A DNA stretch of 64,000 nucleotides, from positions 38,429,264 to 38,493,263 of the forward strand of contig OY987242.1 in assembly GCA_963920765.1 (NCBI GenBank). Direction: 5' to 3'. A program made the position numbers and the translations under genes. Under the pieces are notes generated by a model. That model ran no database searches. It was not told the DNA's origin and was given only the letters and a program-made list of their open reading frames with translations. Numbering within the stretch: the stretch's first letter is position 1; every line of letters begins with the position of its first letter. This stretch comes from Ulota crispa. Lineage: Eukaryota; Streptophyta; Bryopsida; Orthotrichales; Orthotrichaceae. Of this stretch, positions 36,641 to 46,963 are shown in pieces.

Positions 36641-37622
36641 GATTAAATCATGATGAAAATTGGGCTAACAGTTCAAGGCCGCACTAGTAATTGTGAAGAA
36701 GAGAAAAGGAGCATGTGAAAGAATTGCCATGAACAAGATAATTGCAAATTTTGCCATGCCAAAAATATCCTTTTGACAAATCCATGCAGAGCATCTCCAC
36801 CTGCCCTGCAAAACACCATGTTAAAGACAATTTTGTATGAAAAGAGAGCAATCAAGACTTGGATATGCCTAAATATTCTCTCTTGCATTGCAAAATTTGC
36901 ATTTTTGTAGTACACAACTTACCTCAAACACTACTTTTCTTTGATCAATTAGTAGGTAGAGTAAGCAACTATGGAAAATTCATCAACTTTTGCAAACAAG
37001 AAGATTTGTTATTAGTTGAGCACTATTCTATCTTGTTGAATGGGTGGGAAAAATTTCAATTCAACGTGAGAAACAAGAAGCACGGTATGACCTTGGGATG
37101 AAATCATAGAAGTTTGGTGGAGATGCTCTTAATTGCATCATTTGCATCCAAAAGTCTTCCCAACTCGTTGTTTTCCATACAAGTGGAGGTGCCTTGACTT
37201 CATCCAGGTTTAGGCCAGTAGCCTGGACGGCCAAACCTCAAGTTTGGTAAGGCTTACCAAACCTTTACATTGAAGGCCCACTAGGGGCAATGAACGGGGA
37301 GAGCCAAAAAACAATTGAAAGTTAGCCGAATGAAATGTGCAAAAAGTCGATTGAAATTTAAATAAATTGGCTAAAACTCAACTAAGTTTTTGGAAAATTT
37401 CCAATTATAGTGTAGGTATATGGTGAATAGTCGGTGCATCCATTGAAAAAATTGGTTGAAATTGAGAAATGTAGGCTTTTAGTCAAAAAAGTTCAAAATC
37501 TCTCCGCACATTGGCTAGGGGTGCCTAATTCCTATGAAGGGGGTGTCAAACCCTAATCAAGATCTCTCTTTGGAGTTTCGGCCATTGTGCCATCTAGTCT
37601 TGCGGCAAAGCTTTGGACCTTT
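36641..37622. other. Gene-free DNA
   Basis: No gene or clear transposon ends found. Open frames here lack family resemblance. Confidence 0.4.
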
Positions 37623-37902
37623 TACACCAAATAGTGCATTTAGGTTGCCCCATACTAATTTCTTGACATTCTACACTATTTAAATACTTACTGTTACTGT
37701 TATTAATAATTATTGTGATAAATAATTTTTAAAATATTTGACAATTATTACAAACCTACAAGAACACACACTAACAACATCCAAGTTGTAAACCAAGTGA
37801 AATTTTAATATATGAAGAGTTACATGCACTTTCAAGTAGGCAAGTGATGGGTCATGAGGTAACTTTCCAAGGTAAGGCAACCTAAATGCACTATTTGGTG
37901 TA
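37623..37902. mobile_element. 280-bp MITE with 25-bp perfect inverted repeats
   Basis: The left end starts TACACCAAATAGTGCATTTA and the right end is its exact reverse complement, giving about 25 matching bases. No coding content. A related end (TTGCATTTAGGTTGCC) occurs near 44897. Superfamily not assigned. Confidence 0.65.
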
Positions 37903-38388
37903 GAGTTCTAGCCATGGTGGAACACAAAAGATCAAGAGCGCGTCAGGTTTTTCCGTTTTCCCCTGCGTTTCTTTTCTCTACACTTCGTGACCGTCATAGG
38001 ACACTTGCAAATCATGCAATAGGCCGGAGGTCTTCATGAAGAGACTCTCAGGGTTGGACCGATTTCCTTGCGTGCATTGGTGCTCTTATTTCTCTCATTG
38101 AAATTCCCGCACGTTTTGAATACATATGATTGTCTTTACACCATTTGTGAGCTTATTCAGGTAGTCTCGCTCTAAACCATAGAGAAAAAAACGAAAACAA
38201 AAAATCCCCTTTTGACATAGCTCTCAGTGCTTACATTCATGCTGTTGTGACAGGCTACGTTTGAGGGACCATCCTCAGGTATAAGAGGTAATTTGTTATC
38301 CGAGGTCTTTCACAGTGACGTGGCCCTGTTTGAAGTAATTGGGAAGTACTTAATGTGTTGAGAGACACGTAAGTCCCTTGTATTGCAA

Positions 38389-38514
38389 CACTAGAAGAAA
38401 TCCTGCAATAAACGGCTAGTTCACAACAACAATAAATGTCTTAAATGACTGTAACTGATAGGATATTTGCAGTTGTCATGAACCAATTGTTTAGGATAAA
38501 TTTTCCTTCTAGTA
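38389..38514. mobile_element. CACTA-type MITE in intron 1 of the eL33 pseudogene
   Basis: Ends CACTAGAAGAAA and TTTTCCTTCTAGTA, flanked by the 3-bp direct repeat CAA on each side. CACTA (En/Spm) elements have CACTA ends and make 3-bp target duplications. 126 bp, non-coding. Inner sequence resembles the decayed copy at 21265-21410. Confidence 0.75.
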
Positions 38515-39125
38515 CAATTATTGGAATGGCGACGTATGTGTGTTCTTGCAATTCTTTCTAATAGAAACCTTGGAACAGTTATTGGCTACTTCAATACAAT
38601 ATTGGTAATTTGAGAATTGAAGTGATGTTCATTCAGGTCAAAGTTGGACCAGTACCCTAGCGTTACCCTTTTTCACTTTGAAAGGATGAACACTTTTGAT
38701 GAAGTAAACAGGTACCTTGGAAAGAGATTGGCTTATGTTTACAGGCCAAGTCCAAGAAAAATGGATCCCAATTTTGGTGCGTGTGGGGCAAGGTGGTCCA
38801 ATTCACATGGTAGTAGTGGAGTTGTTGGCGCCAGATTCAAGAGCAACCTTCCCCCTTCTTCTCTAGTATGTTGGACAATATCTTTCATGACTTGTCCTTA
38901 TTACCGTGGCAATTGATTTTTGCTTTTGCGTTTGGATACATGTAGGATTTAGTTCAATTGAACATCACGCTGATTATGACCTGCTATGGAGGTGTTTCCT
39001 CTCAAGGATGTGCAGATTATTAAAATATCTTATATATCACAGAGGTAATGACAACATTAGTTAGTTTCAAAATCCTGAGAGTGCTCTTTTCTTTTTACTT
39101 GTTGTTTGCTGATAGCAAGCTTCAT

Positions 39126-39494
39126 ATTCATTAAAATGAGAGAATGGGGACCTCTTAAAATAACCATATTGATTTAGGTCAAGGTTCACCAATTTTTATT
39201 AAAACAAGAGTATGAATTTGACTATTTAGCCCAAATCAATCTGAATTGACTTAAAGTCTTTCAACTTTAGGTCAAAAACCTTTCCAAATTGACCTAAAAC
39301 CTTTCACAACCTCAAATTAAAAGGTTTTTGGGTCAATTATTAGGTTAATTCAACTCAAATTGAGTTGATTTGACCTAAAACCTTTTGGTAAATCAACCTA
39401 AAACCTTTCCATTTTAGGTTGTGAATCTCTCAAAAAATTTAAAAAGAAGTACTAGGACCTCTCATTTTCTTGCAATTCTCTCATTTTAATGAAT
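39126..39494. mobile_element. MITE in intron 2 of the eL33 pseudogene
   Basis: Outer inverted repeats ATTCATTAAAATGAGAGAA and its reverse complement, with multiple internal inverted copies of GACCTAAAACCTTT. 369 bp, no coding content. The class is not assigned because no clear target duplication is seen. Confidence 0.6.
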
Positions 39495-39646
39495 ATAGGG
39501 TTAGTAGTGTTATATGGTTTGATTTACTCTGTAGTTGGTGCTGTTGGAGTTAACTTGTACTATTGATTGATTGTTTGTGTTTCTAGGGTGTGAGAGTTAA
39601 AGTTTTTATGTACCCCAACCGGACCACTGGATCTAATAAGGCTTAT

Positions 39647-39763
39647 CACTACAAGAAACTGTATCCGAGTTGACTAAATGTGTCCAAAATGACAAAAAAT
39701 TGTCCAAATCAACATGTCCAAATCTATAGAATATGTCCAATTCGATAGTGTTTCCTTGTAGTG
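39647..39763. mobile_element. CACTA-type MITE at the 3' end of the eL33 pseudogene
   Basis: Perfect ends CACTACAAGAAAC and GTTTCCTTGTAGTG (one mismatch inside), flanked by the 3-bp direct repeat TAT. 117 bp, non-coding, with internal TGTCCAAAT repeats. It interrupts the reading frame downstream of the MYP motif of the pseudogene. Confidence 0.8.
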
Positions 39764-40665
39764 TATTTTCTTCTTTTTGTGAGTGGCATTTCTATTTGTT
39801 TGTTGTGTCTAGCTTTTGGCTTACTTAAGAATCATTTATGGTGTTGAAAATATCGTAATGCTCCTGTACTAGAGTTGACACCCTCAATGGTGATCTAAGA
39901 TACATCCTTGTTTGTTGGCAACATGCTTTGCAAAATTTGGGAACACTTTGAGATCTCATTAATTTAGTTTGTTTTCCATACAACCAAGATTTTGATATTT
40001 ATTCCATTTTACTCCTTGATCTTTTCTTTTTATTTACCATTTTTTAACCGACTTACCCAAGATATTTGTAGTGTCTAATTGTTGAAGATAATATGACATT
40101 AATGATGATAGGGGTTGTACTGTCTTCACCCTTCTTTGGAATATTTACTTCAGCCAATTTCTTTTCTTTTAACTTTCTCTTGAGTTTGTTATCTGTTCAA
40201 TTGAGGTGCTTGGAGATGATCGTTAATTGTTTGGATTTTTGTCAATTTCTTGAGGATGTGCTCTAGCCACATTAGCAAACAATGACCTCTCATGCGCGTG
40301 TTTCACGTTTTTGAAGGTTCCAATTTTTGACCAAGTTTTTCATTTAACGCTTCATAGTTTGCAAAGACTCTTAGACACAATGCTACTGAGAGCAGCCATA
40401 AAACGCATTAACATAATACATCTTTTATTTTTTAGCAAATTGTTTTGCTTCACGTTTGCAACCAACGCTTTTGTGCCATGTTATAACCCTGAACCAAGAG
40501 TTGCTGGCTGGAGATAACTCTTATCAATAACCTCACAAGTATTTTTGGCACCTGATATCAATTTAGTAATAGACTATTGTAGCACTCCATCAACTTTTGC
40601 AATTGTAGCATGAATGGAAAGCAAAAGCATAGACATCACAACAGTTTAACCTTAAACATCAAACA
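39764..40665. other. Gene-free DNA
   Basis: Nothing recognised. The open frame at 40311-40517 has no family resemblance. Confidence 0.4.
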
Positions 40666-40972
40666 TTAGGAAAAGTATGGGGCCTTCAGAAGGCCTTTAA
40701 AAACAAATTGGCAGCCCCCCATTCTTTTGGTTCCCAATGTGGGGAACTAGCCTATTGATGGCTGGAAAAATTGAATCGCAAAAATTTGAAAAATCAAAAA
40801 TTATATATATCTTTAAAAAAAAGAAATTTTTTTAATATAAAAAAATCAAAAAAGCTGAGGTGGCATCAATGATGCCACCTCAGCTTGCGCATGATTTTAT
40901 TGGGAATTGGGTTCCCATGACTAAGGACCCTCCCAAACTCAGGGCCTTATTAGGGCCCCATATTTTTCCTAA
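40666..40972. mobile_element. MITE with a central perfect hairpin
   Basis: Ends ATTAGGAAAAGTATGGGGCC and, inverted, ATTAGGAAAAATATGGGGCC. At 40852-40886 is a 35-base palindrome with 17-bp perfect arms (AAGCTGAGGTGGCATCA). No coding content. The hairpin could be a fold-back centre or a remnant of another insertion. Confidence 0.6.
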
Positions 40973-40979
40973 TGAAGGC

Positions 40980-41180
40980 CTTTTGCGACCACTATAATAC
41001 ATGATATTTCTCTTGTATTTGGAATGAATCCACACCTCTACTACATTTGAGATTGACAAAAAAGTTGGAATATAGATAAACGCAATTCTAATGAACTATT
41101 TGAGATCCCAAGTTCAAATTTCTTGTTGGTAGCAATTTCCAGGTATACAACAAGGTACCTACTATGCCCCCTAATGTTCA
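40980..41180. repeat. Dispersed repeat, reverse copy of 6600-6800
   Basis: Contains CCACACCTCTACTACATTTGA and GGGATCTCAAATAGCTC-type sequence in reverse relative to 6600-6800. It ends near CCCCCTAATGTTCAGGG, which resembles a TTAA-element end. No gene. Confidence 0.5.
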
Positions 41181-41767
41181 GGGTTAAGGAGGGAAAAAGA
41201 CAAGTCTATTTGGCGCTTCTTGATATTTTTAAATTTTACTAGTTTACCTTGGTGCACTCTAGACAGAAGTATGGTAAGTCAATAATATGGTAGCATTGCA
41301 GAGAACAAATGTCTCACAAGTAAGTATGCTATATTTGGTTTTGGTGTTGAAATCCTTGCGTAAATTGCCTTTTAGTAACTTGCACTTGGATTGTAGTTAT
41401 CAAATTAAATGCCCTCTAGTCCTTTGATCTATTGCATTCACATACACCAATCTAGAGTTAATGCATATTAATTAGTACTTTAAAGTTGTTCACAAGATTT
41501 GTAGATTTGCTTCCACTCTCTTCCTAGATTAAATTTGCCTTCATTTATTTCTATTGTTTTGAAACCTTGGTTGTGAATATGGATCATGCAAGTAAAGACA
41601 TAAGTTATCTTGCAATGCATGTTTTCTACAAAAGTTTTCACAAGGTGAGTGGAAAATGATAAATACTGCTTATATCTATGATTGAAGTTCTATAAAAGTT
41701 TTATCACCTTCCTCAAAAGTAAAACAAATATCAATTCCACTCCACAAAATCCACATAGCACTATTAA

Positions 41768-42720
41768 CCCCTAAAGGACCAAGAGTGTTTTTGAGAAAAA
41801 ATTTCAAAAACTGTCAACTTTTATTGCATTGCCCAAAATTGAAATTAAAAATCTTTTTTCTCAATTTCGACCATACAAAGGTGTGCAAAACAGATAAAAT
41901 AATCTGAGCAAAAACATTCAGCCCATTTGACCGCACTGATTGTAAGATTATAATGTTTGAAGTAAGAAAAACTACTTTTTTTTATTCTAGCAAAACAAGA
42001 TCAGTAGACTTTGACCCTTCCTAGAGTAAAATTTTTGCTCTACACAAATTTGAGCTTTTTGACCATTCACAAGTATATGATGTTAGGTTCACTCACAAAA
42101 AAATTCAGATGCAAAAGTTCAATCTAGCTTGTTCTAAATCATCCTCCAAAGCAAAGAGGTTAAGCTAATTGGCAATACATTAGTCATTCTTTCATGATTT
42201 CTTGTGCAATGAGGAAGTCTTTTATTTGAAATCTGAACAACAGAAAGTTAGAGACAAACATTTGAAACATATGAAAAAAAGTTTCAAGAGCTTTGGATTT
42301 ATAGATTGAAAGATAACAGGGCTTGAAGTTAGAGGATTCTTTTTTTCTTGAAACTGCCCAAACATAGTTAACAAAATTTGACTCCCTTCAAAATGTGATG
42401 TGAGAGCTCAAGTTTTTTTTTTTTTTTTTTTTTGACAATTGTACATTATGTTATTTTAGTAACATACTTGCCAAATTTCAAAAGTGGATGAAAGTTTTAG
42501 CATAAGATTCTCCAAAGATTCCCAAACTGCCCAAGTTGCCCAATTTCTTTTAGCAATATAACTTTTGAACCAAGCATCCGATTGGGGAAAAATTTACATT
42601 TCCACAATACTTATTTGCATCTTGTGTAACAATTTTGAGAAAATCAAATAAAAATTGAATCCATATGACCCTACTCGAGTTCTCAAGCAGCTGTTGAACA
42701 GCCACTTGGTCCTTTAGGGG
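41768..42720. mobile_element. TTAA-flanked element A1 (best-preserved copy)
   Basis: TTAA (41764-41767) precedes CCCCTAAAGGACCAAG. At the right, CTTGGTCCTTTAGGGG precedes TTAA (42721-42724). The terminal inverted repeats are perfect over 16 bp and the TTAA flanks are identical. 953 bp with no transposase frame. It carries GATTGTAAGATTATAATG (about 41938) and a poly-T run at 42413-42434. A diverged copy is at 54408-55331. Ends beginning CCC and a TTAA target match piggyBac-type elements; Sola3 elements also use TTAA. Confidence 0.8.
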
Positions 42721-42724
42721 TTAA

Positions 42725-44952
42725 GTGATACCAGTTCTCTTCACAAAATATCTAGATGTTATTTTTAATTTACTTTATTGGTTGTTATTCATCCAAGATT
42801 GATTGTTGACTACATTGTTCCTCAAAGACATCCCACTTGCACATGTTGGTATTTAGGCTAGTATTACCTTCAGAAATTCAAATTTTCGTAACATTCACAA
42901 ACATTCACAAACATCCACTTTTTGTTAGAATCAATATTCTTAAAGATGGTTCAACAAATTTATTGCTTCTACCAAGATAAACTAAATATAGATGAAAAGA
43001 AACTGAAAATCATCAACCAACTAGTAGAGGCCCCTTTCCATGAAGGTCCTAGATAACTAGAAGCCAGAGGGAGGTTGGAGGCTCTAGGTAGGCCTAGACC
43101 CTCCAAGAGTGTTCCATGGGGAAACATGGAGGAGAGCAATTTTAAATGTATGAGTTTCTCATAAATTTATTGCCTTTAAAATTTCTTGTTTTTCCAAGAA
43201 AAATCGGATTTGATGTAAATAACAAACTGAATAAGTTGTTTAAATCAAAGTTATACAGAAAAACGTTGATTTTTCATAAATAAAAATTTCAAATTTTTTT
43301 GACTCCCGATATTTATCTATTTGAATTTCAATATTTAAATTTTCATTTCTTGTTGTATAGAAAAATATTCAATGTTTATTGGACTTGAATTAGAATAATA
43401 CAAAAGTTTAATAATTTTAATGCATCCAACTTTCGGAATTTTGAGAGTTTGATAAAATTTCATCGAAGTTTTTTTTCAAATTTTTAGTTCTCTTTACAAA
43501 ATTAGTGAGAAAATAATGCTCTTAAAAAAAGTTATGCAAATTTCATTATTACTGGTATAACCTATGTCGTATGGACACAATTTGAATTTATGAAACCAAG
43601 CCCATGCACCCCTTTTTGTCTAGAGTTTTTTGACAATACCAAGAGCGCAACGAGGGGACACACAGTCCATAAAGTTAAAGTAAAGTAAAAGTAACATGTA
43701 AAAAGTGAAAGTGATTCCAACTGTCACAAAACCAAGCCCGTTCACCCCTCCTCAGCTAGAGCTTTTCAATACCAAGAACGCCACCAAAATAAAAATAAAA
43801 GTAAATTTCTAAATTTTCAATCCATAAAAAACTTCCAAATTCAATCACTTTCCCAATGTAGGCCCCATGCCACAAATCCAAGCCCACGCATTCCTCCTTG
43901 CCAAGAGATAGTACCAAGCAAGCAACAAGGGAACACATGGTCTAGTGTCATGATGTAAATCACGGCATGTAGTAAATATGTTAAATTTTATTAGATTATA
44001 ATTTTTGTGAGGTGTTGTACCCTTTTCCCTTTACCTACGGTTTTACCCTTGATTAACAAGGTTTTCCTAGATAAGGTTTTGATGAGGCAACAACCGTTTA
44101 GAAGTATTAGTTAATTGGAGTCACTAGAGTTTATTTTAGTGAAGGGGTTCATAAACCAATAGTCAAGAAGGACTTTTACTTTGGAGTTGATTTTAGGTAA
44201 AGTATTTCATAGATCAATGGTAAAGGACAATTTTTACTTTATATCTTCTCTCTTTCATATATATATGAAACCCTATTTGGAAGAGGGTGTCTTGTCTTTT
44301 TTTTGAGACCAATTCTTATTTGATATTTGATATACAATTATGTTCCTTGAAACCAAATTTTATTTTCTATACCTTGGTATATATTTCATTTTGTTTTGTT
44401 CTCTTATGTTTTGATCATCTTGGAGTGTTATTTTGAAAGAGATTGAGTGCATACTGTTTTTCATTTGATTCTCTGAGACAGTTGCAGCTAGACACCTTGC
44501 GTGTTCCCAAAGCGCGCTCCTCTCTACTCAACACTAGGAGATCTCAATGTGACAAACAAAAAAACATCCAAACAAACATTCTAATTTAAGGTATTGATTT
44601 ATGTCATTAATACACATAATAAAATTTTGATAATTGTATCTTTGCAAAACAAAAAAGAGTATTTATATTTTTAATAAATATTGAATATAATTTTTTTAAC
44701 AAAATTTATTTATTTAAAAGGACTTTCTAACTTTTTATTTATTTTGATGCTATTTAATATTTTTTATGCCACATGGTGCTTTGGAGCCCCCATTCAATCA
44801 AGGGTTGAGGCCCTCTAACCGTTGCAAAGCCTAAATACAAGGGTTGGAGACTAGAGGCCAAATCAAAAAAGAACCTAAACCCCTACATTGAATATTGCAT
44901 TTAGGTTGCCTTCAGAAAACAAAGGATTGCCTTATCTTGATAAGTTACTCAA
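42725..44952. repeat. Gene-free DNA with copies of the dispersed repeat
   Basis: Copies of the repeat seen at 36281 lie, reversed, at about 43590-43640 and 43733-43940. The stretch 44470-44600 contains GATCTCAATGTGACAAAC, shared with 48810-48895. No gene seen. Confidence 0.5.
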
Positions 44953-45576
44953 CCCCTAAATGCTCAAGGCACTTTTTGAGCTTCTAGGAATGTGTTCTAA
45001 GTTGAACAAAAAGCCAAAATTTTGATAAGTTGTATTAGTTTTTTTAAAATTGTAACCATACAAAATCAAACTACATATGTTAGAGATCACATAGGAAAAG
45101 AAAATACACCAATATCATTTATGGATTGAAAGATTATAATGTTTGATCATTCAAGAGGGTGTTAAAATTGTGAAATGACTTGAAGCTTTTCAATCCTCTT
45201 CCCACATGTCAAAACTAAAAAAAAGGTCACATGAAAAATATGGGGTTAAAGGACATAACATACACAACTCCAATCAATTTACGGCTTTTCAAAATCTCCT
45301 TTACAATTTTTTTAAATGAATAACTTGTATATATGAAGCTCATTTTCAAGAGCTCTCAACACTAAAAAAGTCAAGATTGCAATGAACACCCTTGCACAAA
45401 TTCCTGAATAGAAAAATCATTGCCAATCATTTACAAAATGAGTTTTTTGATACTAAAACTATATTTTAGAAAGAATAGTTTTAAAAAAAATCTATTAAAA
45501 ATAGCAACTTAGTTAGGTTTTATAGAAGTTCAAAGTATTGTCAACACCATAATGTGGTGCCTTGGACATTTAGGGG
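44953..45576. mobile_element. TTAA-type element, copy B2
   Basis: TCAA (a one-base change from TTAA) precedes CCCCTAAATGCTCAAGGCAC. At the right, GTGCCTTGGACATTTAGGGG precedes TTAA (45577-45580). Inverted repeats match over about 18 of 20 bases. 624 bp, non-coding, with the ATTGAAAGATTATAATGTTT core at about 45125. Closely related to 193-840. Confidence 0.75.
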
Positions 45577-46137
45577 TTAATGACTCATCACTTGCAACTT
45601 GGAGGCGCATGCAACTCTCTAGACACTTGAATTTCACATGGTTTATGACTTGGAAGCTACTAGCTTGTTTTTCCTCCTCTTTGTTGTTGCCAAACCTTTT
45701 AAAAACTGTTCATTGGAAAAAAAATTGATGAGAGTTACTGTAGCAACAATAAACACTTATGTAGTGTAAAATATCAGGAAATTAGTGCGGGGGCAACCAA
45801 AACGCAATATTCAGTCTAGGTGCCTATGGAAATGACCAGAGGGGTCCAACATCTTCTCGGATTTGGAGTATGACAATATGCCCTAACTGTGAGATCCAGC
45901 CAAATATAGAAATGTAAAATTTTCTAAATATAAAAGTATAAGTAAAAGTTCATAATACTATATATATACAAACAATCAGTGGTGCATATACATAATATCT
46001 TCTTCAAATTAAGACGTGCTGGGGACGCATTCTTTGTGTCTGTCAAAGGTAATACTTTTCCGTTAATCTCCTTTTCCACGTATTTTCCTTTTCCATGTAT
46101 CTCAGCTGAAACACTTTTAGCATCTCTCACCTTTTAA

Positions 46138-46278
46138 CCCGTGAATGACCCTTGGGAGCTGAGCTACAGGACCGTATTTTTTGAAAATAGCCTCAAAATC
46201 AAATTGCTGAACAACGCGTTTTGCCATATAATATACGGTGGACATACAGCCACAGAAGGCGTTCGAGATGTTTAAGGG
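46138..46278. mobile_element. Short TTAA-flanked element J just upstream of the MADS-box gene
   Basis: TTAA (46134-46137) precedes CCCGTGAATGACC, and TGTTTAAGGG precedes TTAA (46279-46282). Only the outermost bases match as inverted repeats, so the call rests on the paired TTAA-CCC ends. 141 bp. It ends 88 bases before the MADS start codon and so lies in the proximal promoter or 5' leader. Confidence 0.45.
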
Positions 46279-46366
46279 TTAATTACACTCTGAATTTCAA
46301 TTTCTAACCACCCGCCTGAAATTTTGAATATGCAGGGCTTGTTTTTAATTTAATTGATGTGACAAG

Positions 46367-46963
46367 ATGGGGCGTAAGAAGATCCAAATTGAACCTTTAC
46401 CTGAGTCACAAATCAGGGCCAAATTCAAAAAGCGCAAGGAGGGGCTTAAAAACAAGGCATATGAGCTGGGTACCCTGTGTGGAGCGCAAGTAGCCCTTCT
46501 GGTATTTTCCAAAGATGGAGAGGAAATGATTGATGAGTCAGTCAATGGCTCTGTTGTTGAAATATTTGAAAGATACTTGCGATACCTTGAAAGGGGCTCC
46601 GTGGGCCAACAATGTCCAAGCCGTGCTCGACTAATGCTCCCAGCTCCCCAGGCAGGGGAACCCCATGTACCACTATACCAAGGCAATGGTATGGGTCAGC
46701 AGCAGGAGATGGAAACCAATATGAATATGCCCTCCACCAATACTTCTGATATGCACTATGAGCATGGCGTAGGCATGCCATATATTGATGCTAATAGTGG
46801 TGCTCATTATGGGGTTTTTCAAGGTCAAGACATGAGTAATTATATGCCACATGTTGCTCAAGGGGGTCCCCAGAAATTTGTGCCAGTGGCACCAAGTAAT
46901 GTTCCGTGTGAGACCTGTGGGTTTGAGTTTACATGTCCCCCTTCTGGCTCTGTGCCTTTGTAA
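46367..46963 (+). CDS. Type I (M-type) MADS-box transcription factor, single exon
   Basis: A 198-residue protein beginning with a MADS domain: MGRKKIQIEPLPESQ, then FKKRKEGLKNKAYEL, GTLCGAQVALLVFS. MADS proteins bind CArG-like DNA as dimers in the nucleus. There is no keratin-like K domain, so it is not MIKC. The FKKRK-GL and TLCG patterns are closest to the M-gamma/M-beta style of type I proteins as I know them. Residues about 60-80 form a short helix (VVEIFERYLRYLERG). The remainder is Met-, Gln- and Gly-rich and ends in a Cys-x2-Cys-x5-Cys motif (CETCGFEFTC). The start is the first ATG after an in-frame TGA 9 bases upstream. No introns in the coding part. No close relative can be named. 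Confidence 0.9.
   Translation: MGRKKIQIEPLPESQIRAKFKKRKEGLKNKAYELGTLCGAQVALLVFSKDGEEMIDESVNGSVVEIFERYLRYLERGSVGQQCPSRARLMLPAPQAGEPHVPLYQGNGMGQQQEMETNMNMPSTNTSDMHYEHGVGMPYIDANSGAHYGVFQGQDMSNYMPHVAQGGPQKFVPVAPSNVPCETCGFEFTCPPSGSVPL

Larger units (their letters stand above)
38254..39646 (+). pseudogene. RPL35A: Decayed ribosomal protein eL33 (RPL35A) gene
   Basis: Three exon remnants match the large-subunit ribosomal protein eL33. Piece 1, 38254-38287, reads YV-stop-GTILRYKR. Piece 2, 38637-38872, includes QYPSVTLFHFE, LGKRLAYVYRP and SSGVVGARFKSNLPP. Piece 3, from 39587, reads GVRVKVFMYPN. Exon phases still join correctly (AAG AG|G and CTA|GGT), so this is an intron-bearing duplicate, not a retrocopy. 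Signs of death: an in-frame TGA at 38262-38264 where the family has Arg, a garbled segment in place of the conserved Cys-x-x-Trp-Gly block, and loss of the normal end after the MYP motif, where a CACTA-type MITE sits. The first exon was not found. The parent gene is presumably elsewhere. Confidence 0.8.

Noticed and set aside
36301-36642. Frame resembling one at 43756-43938
   Set aside because: The similarity follows from both lying in copies of the same dispersed repeat; frames are broken and have no known domain.
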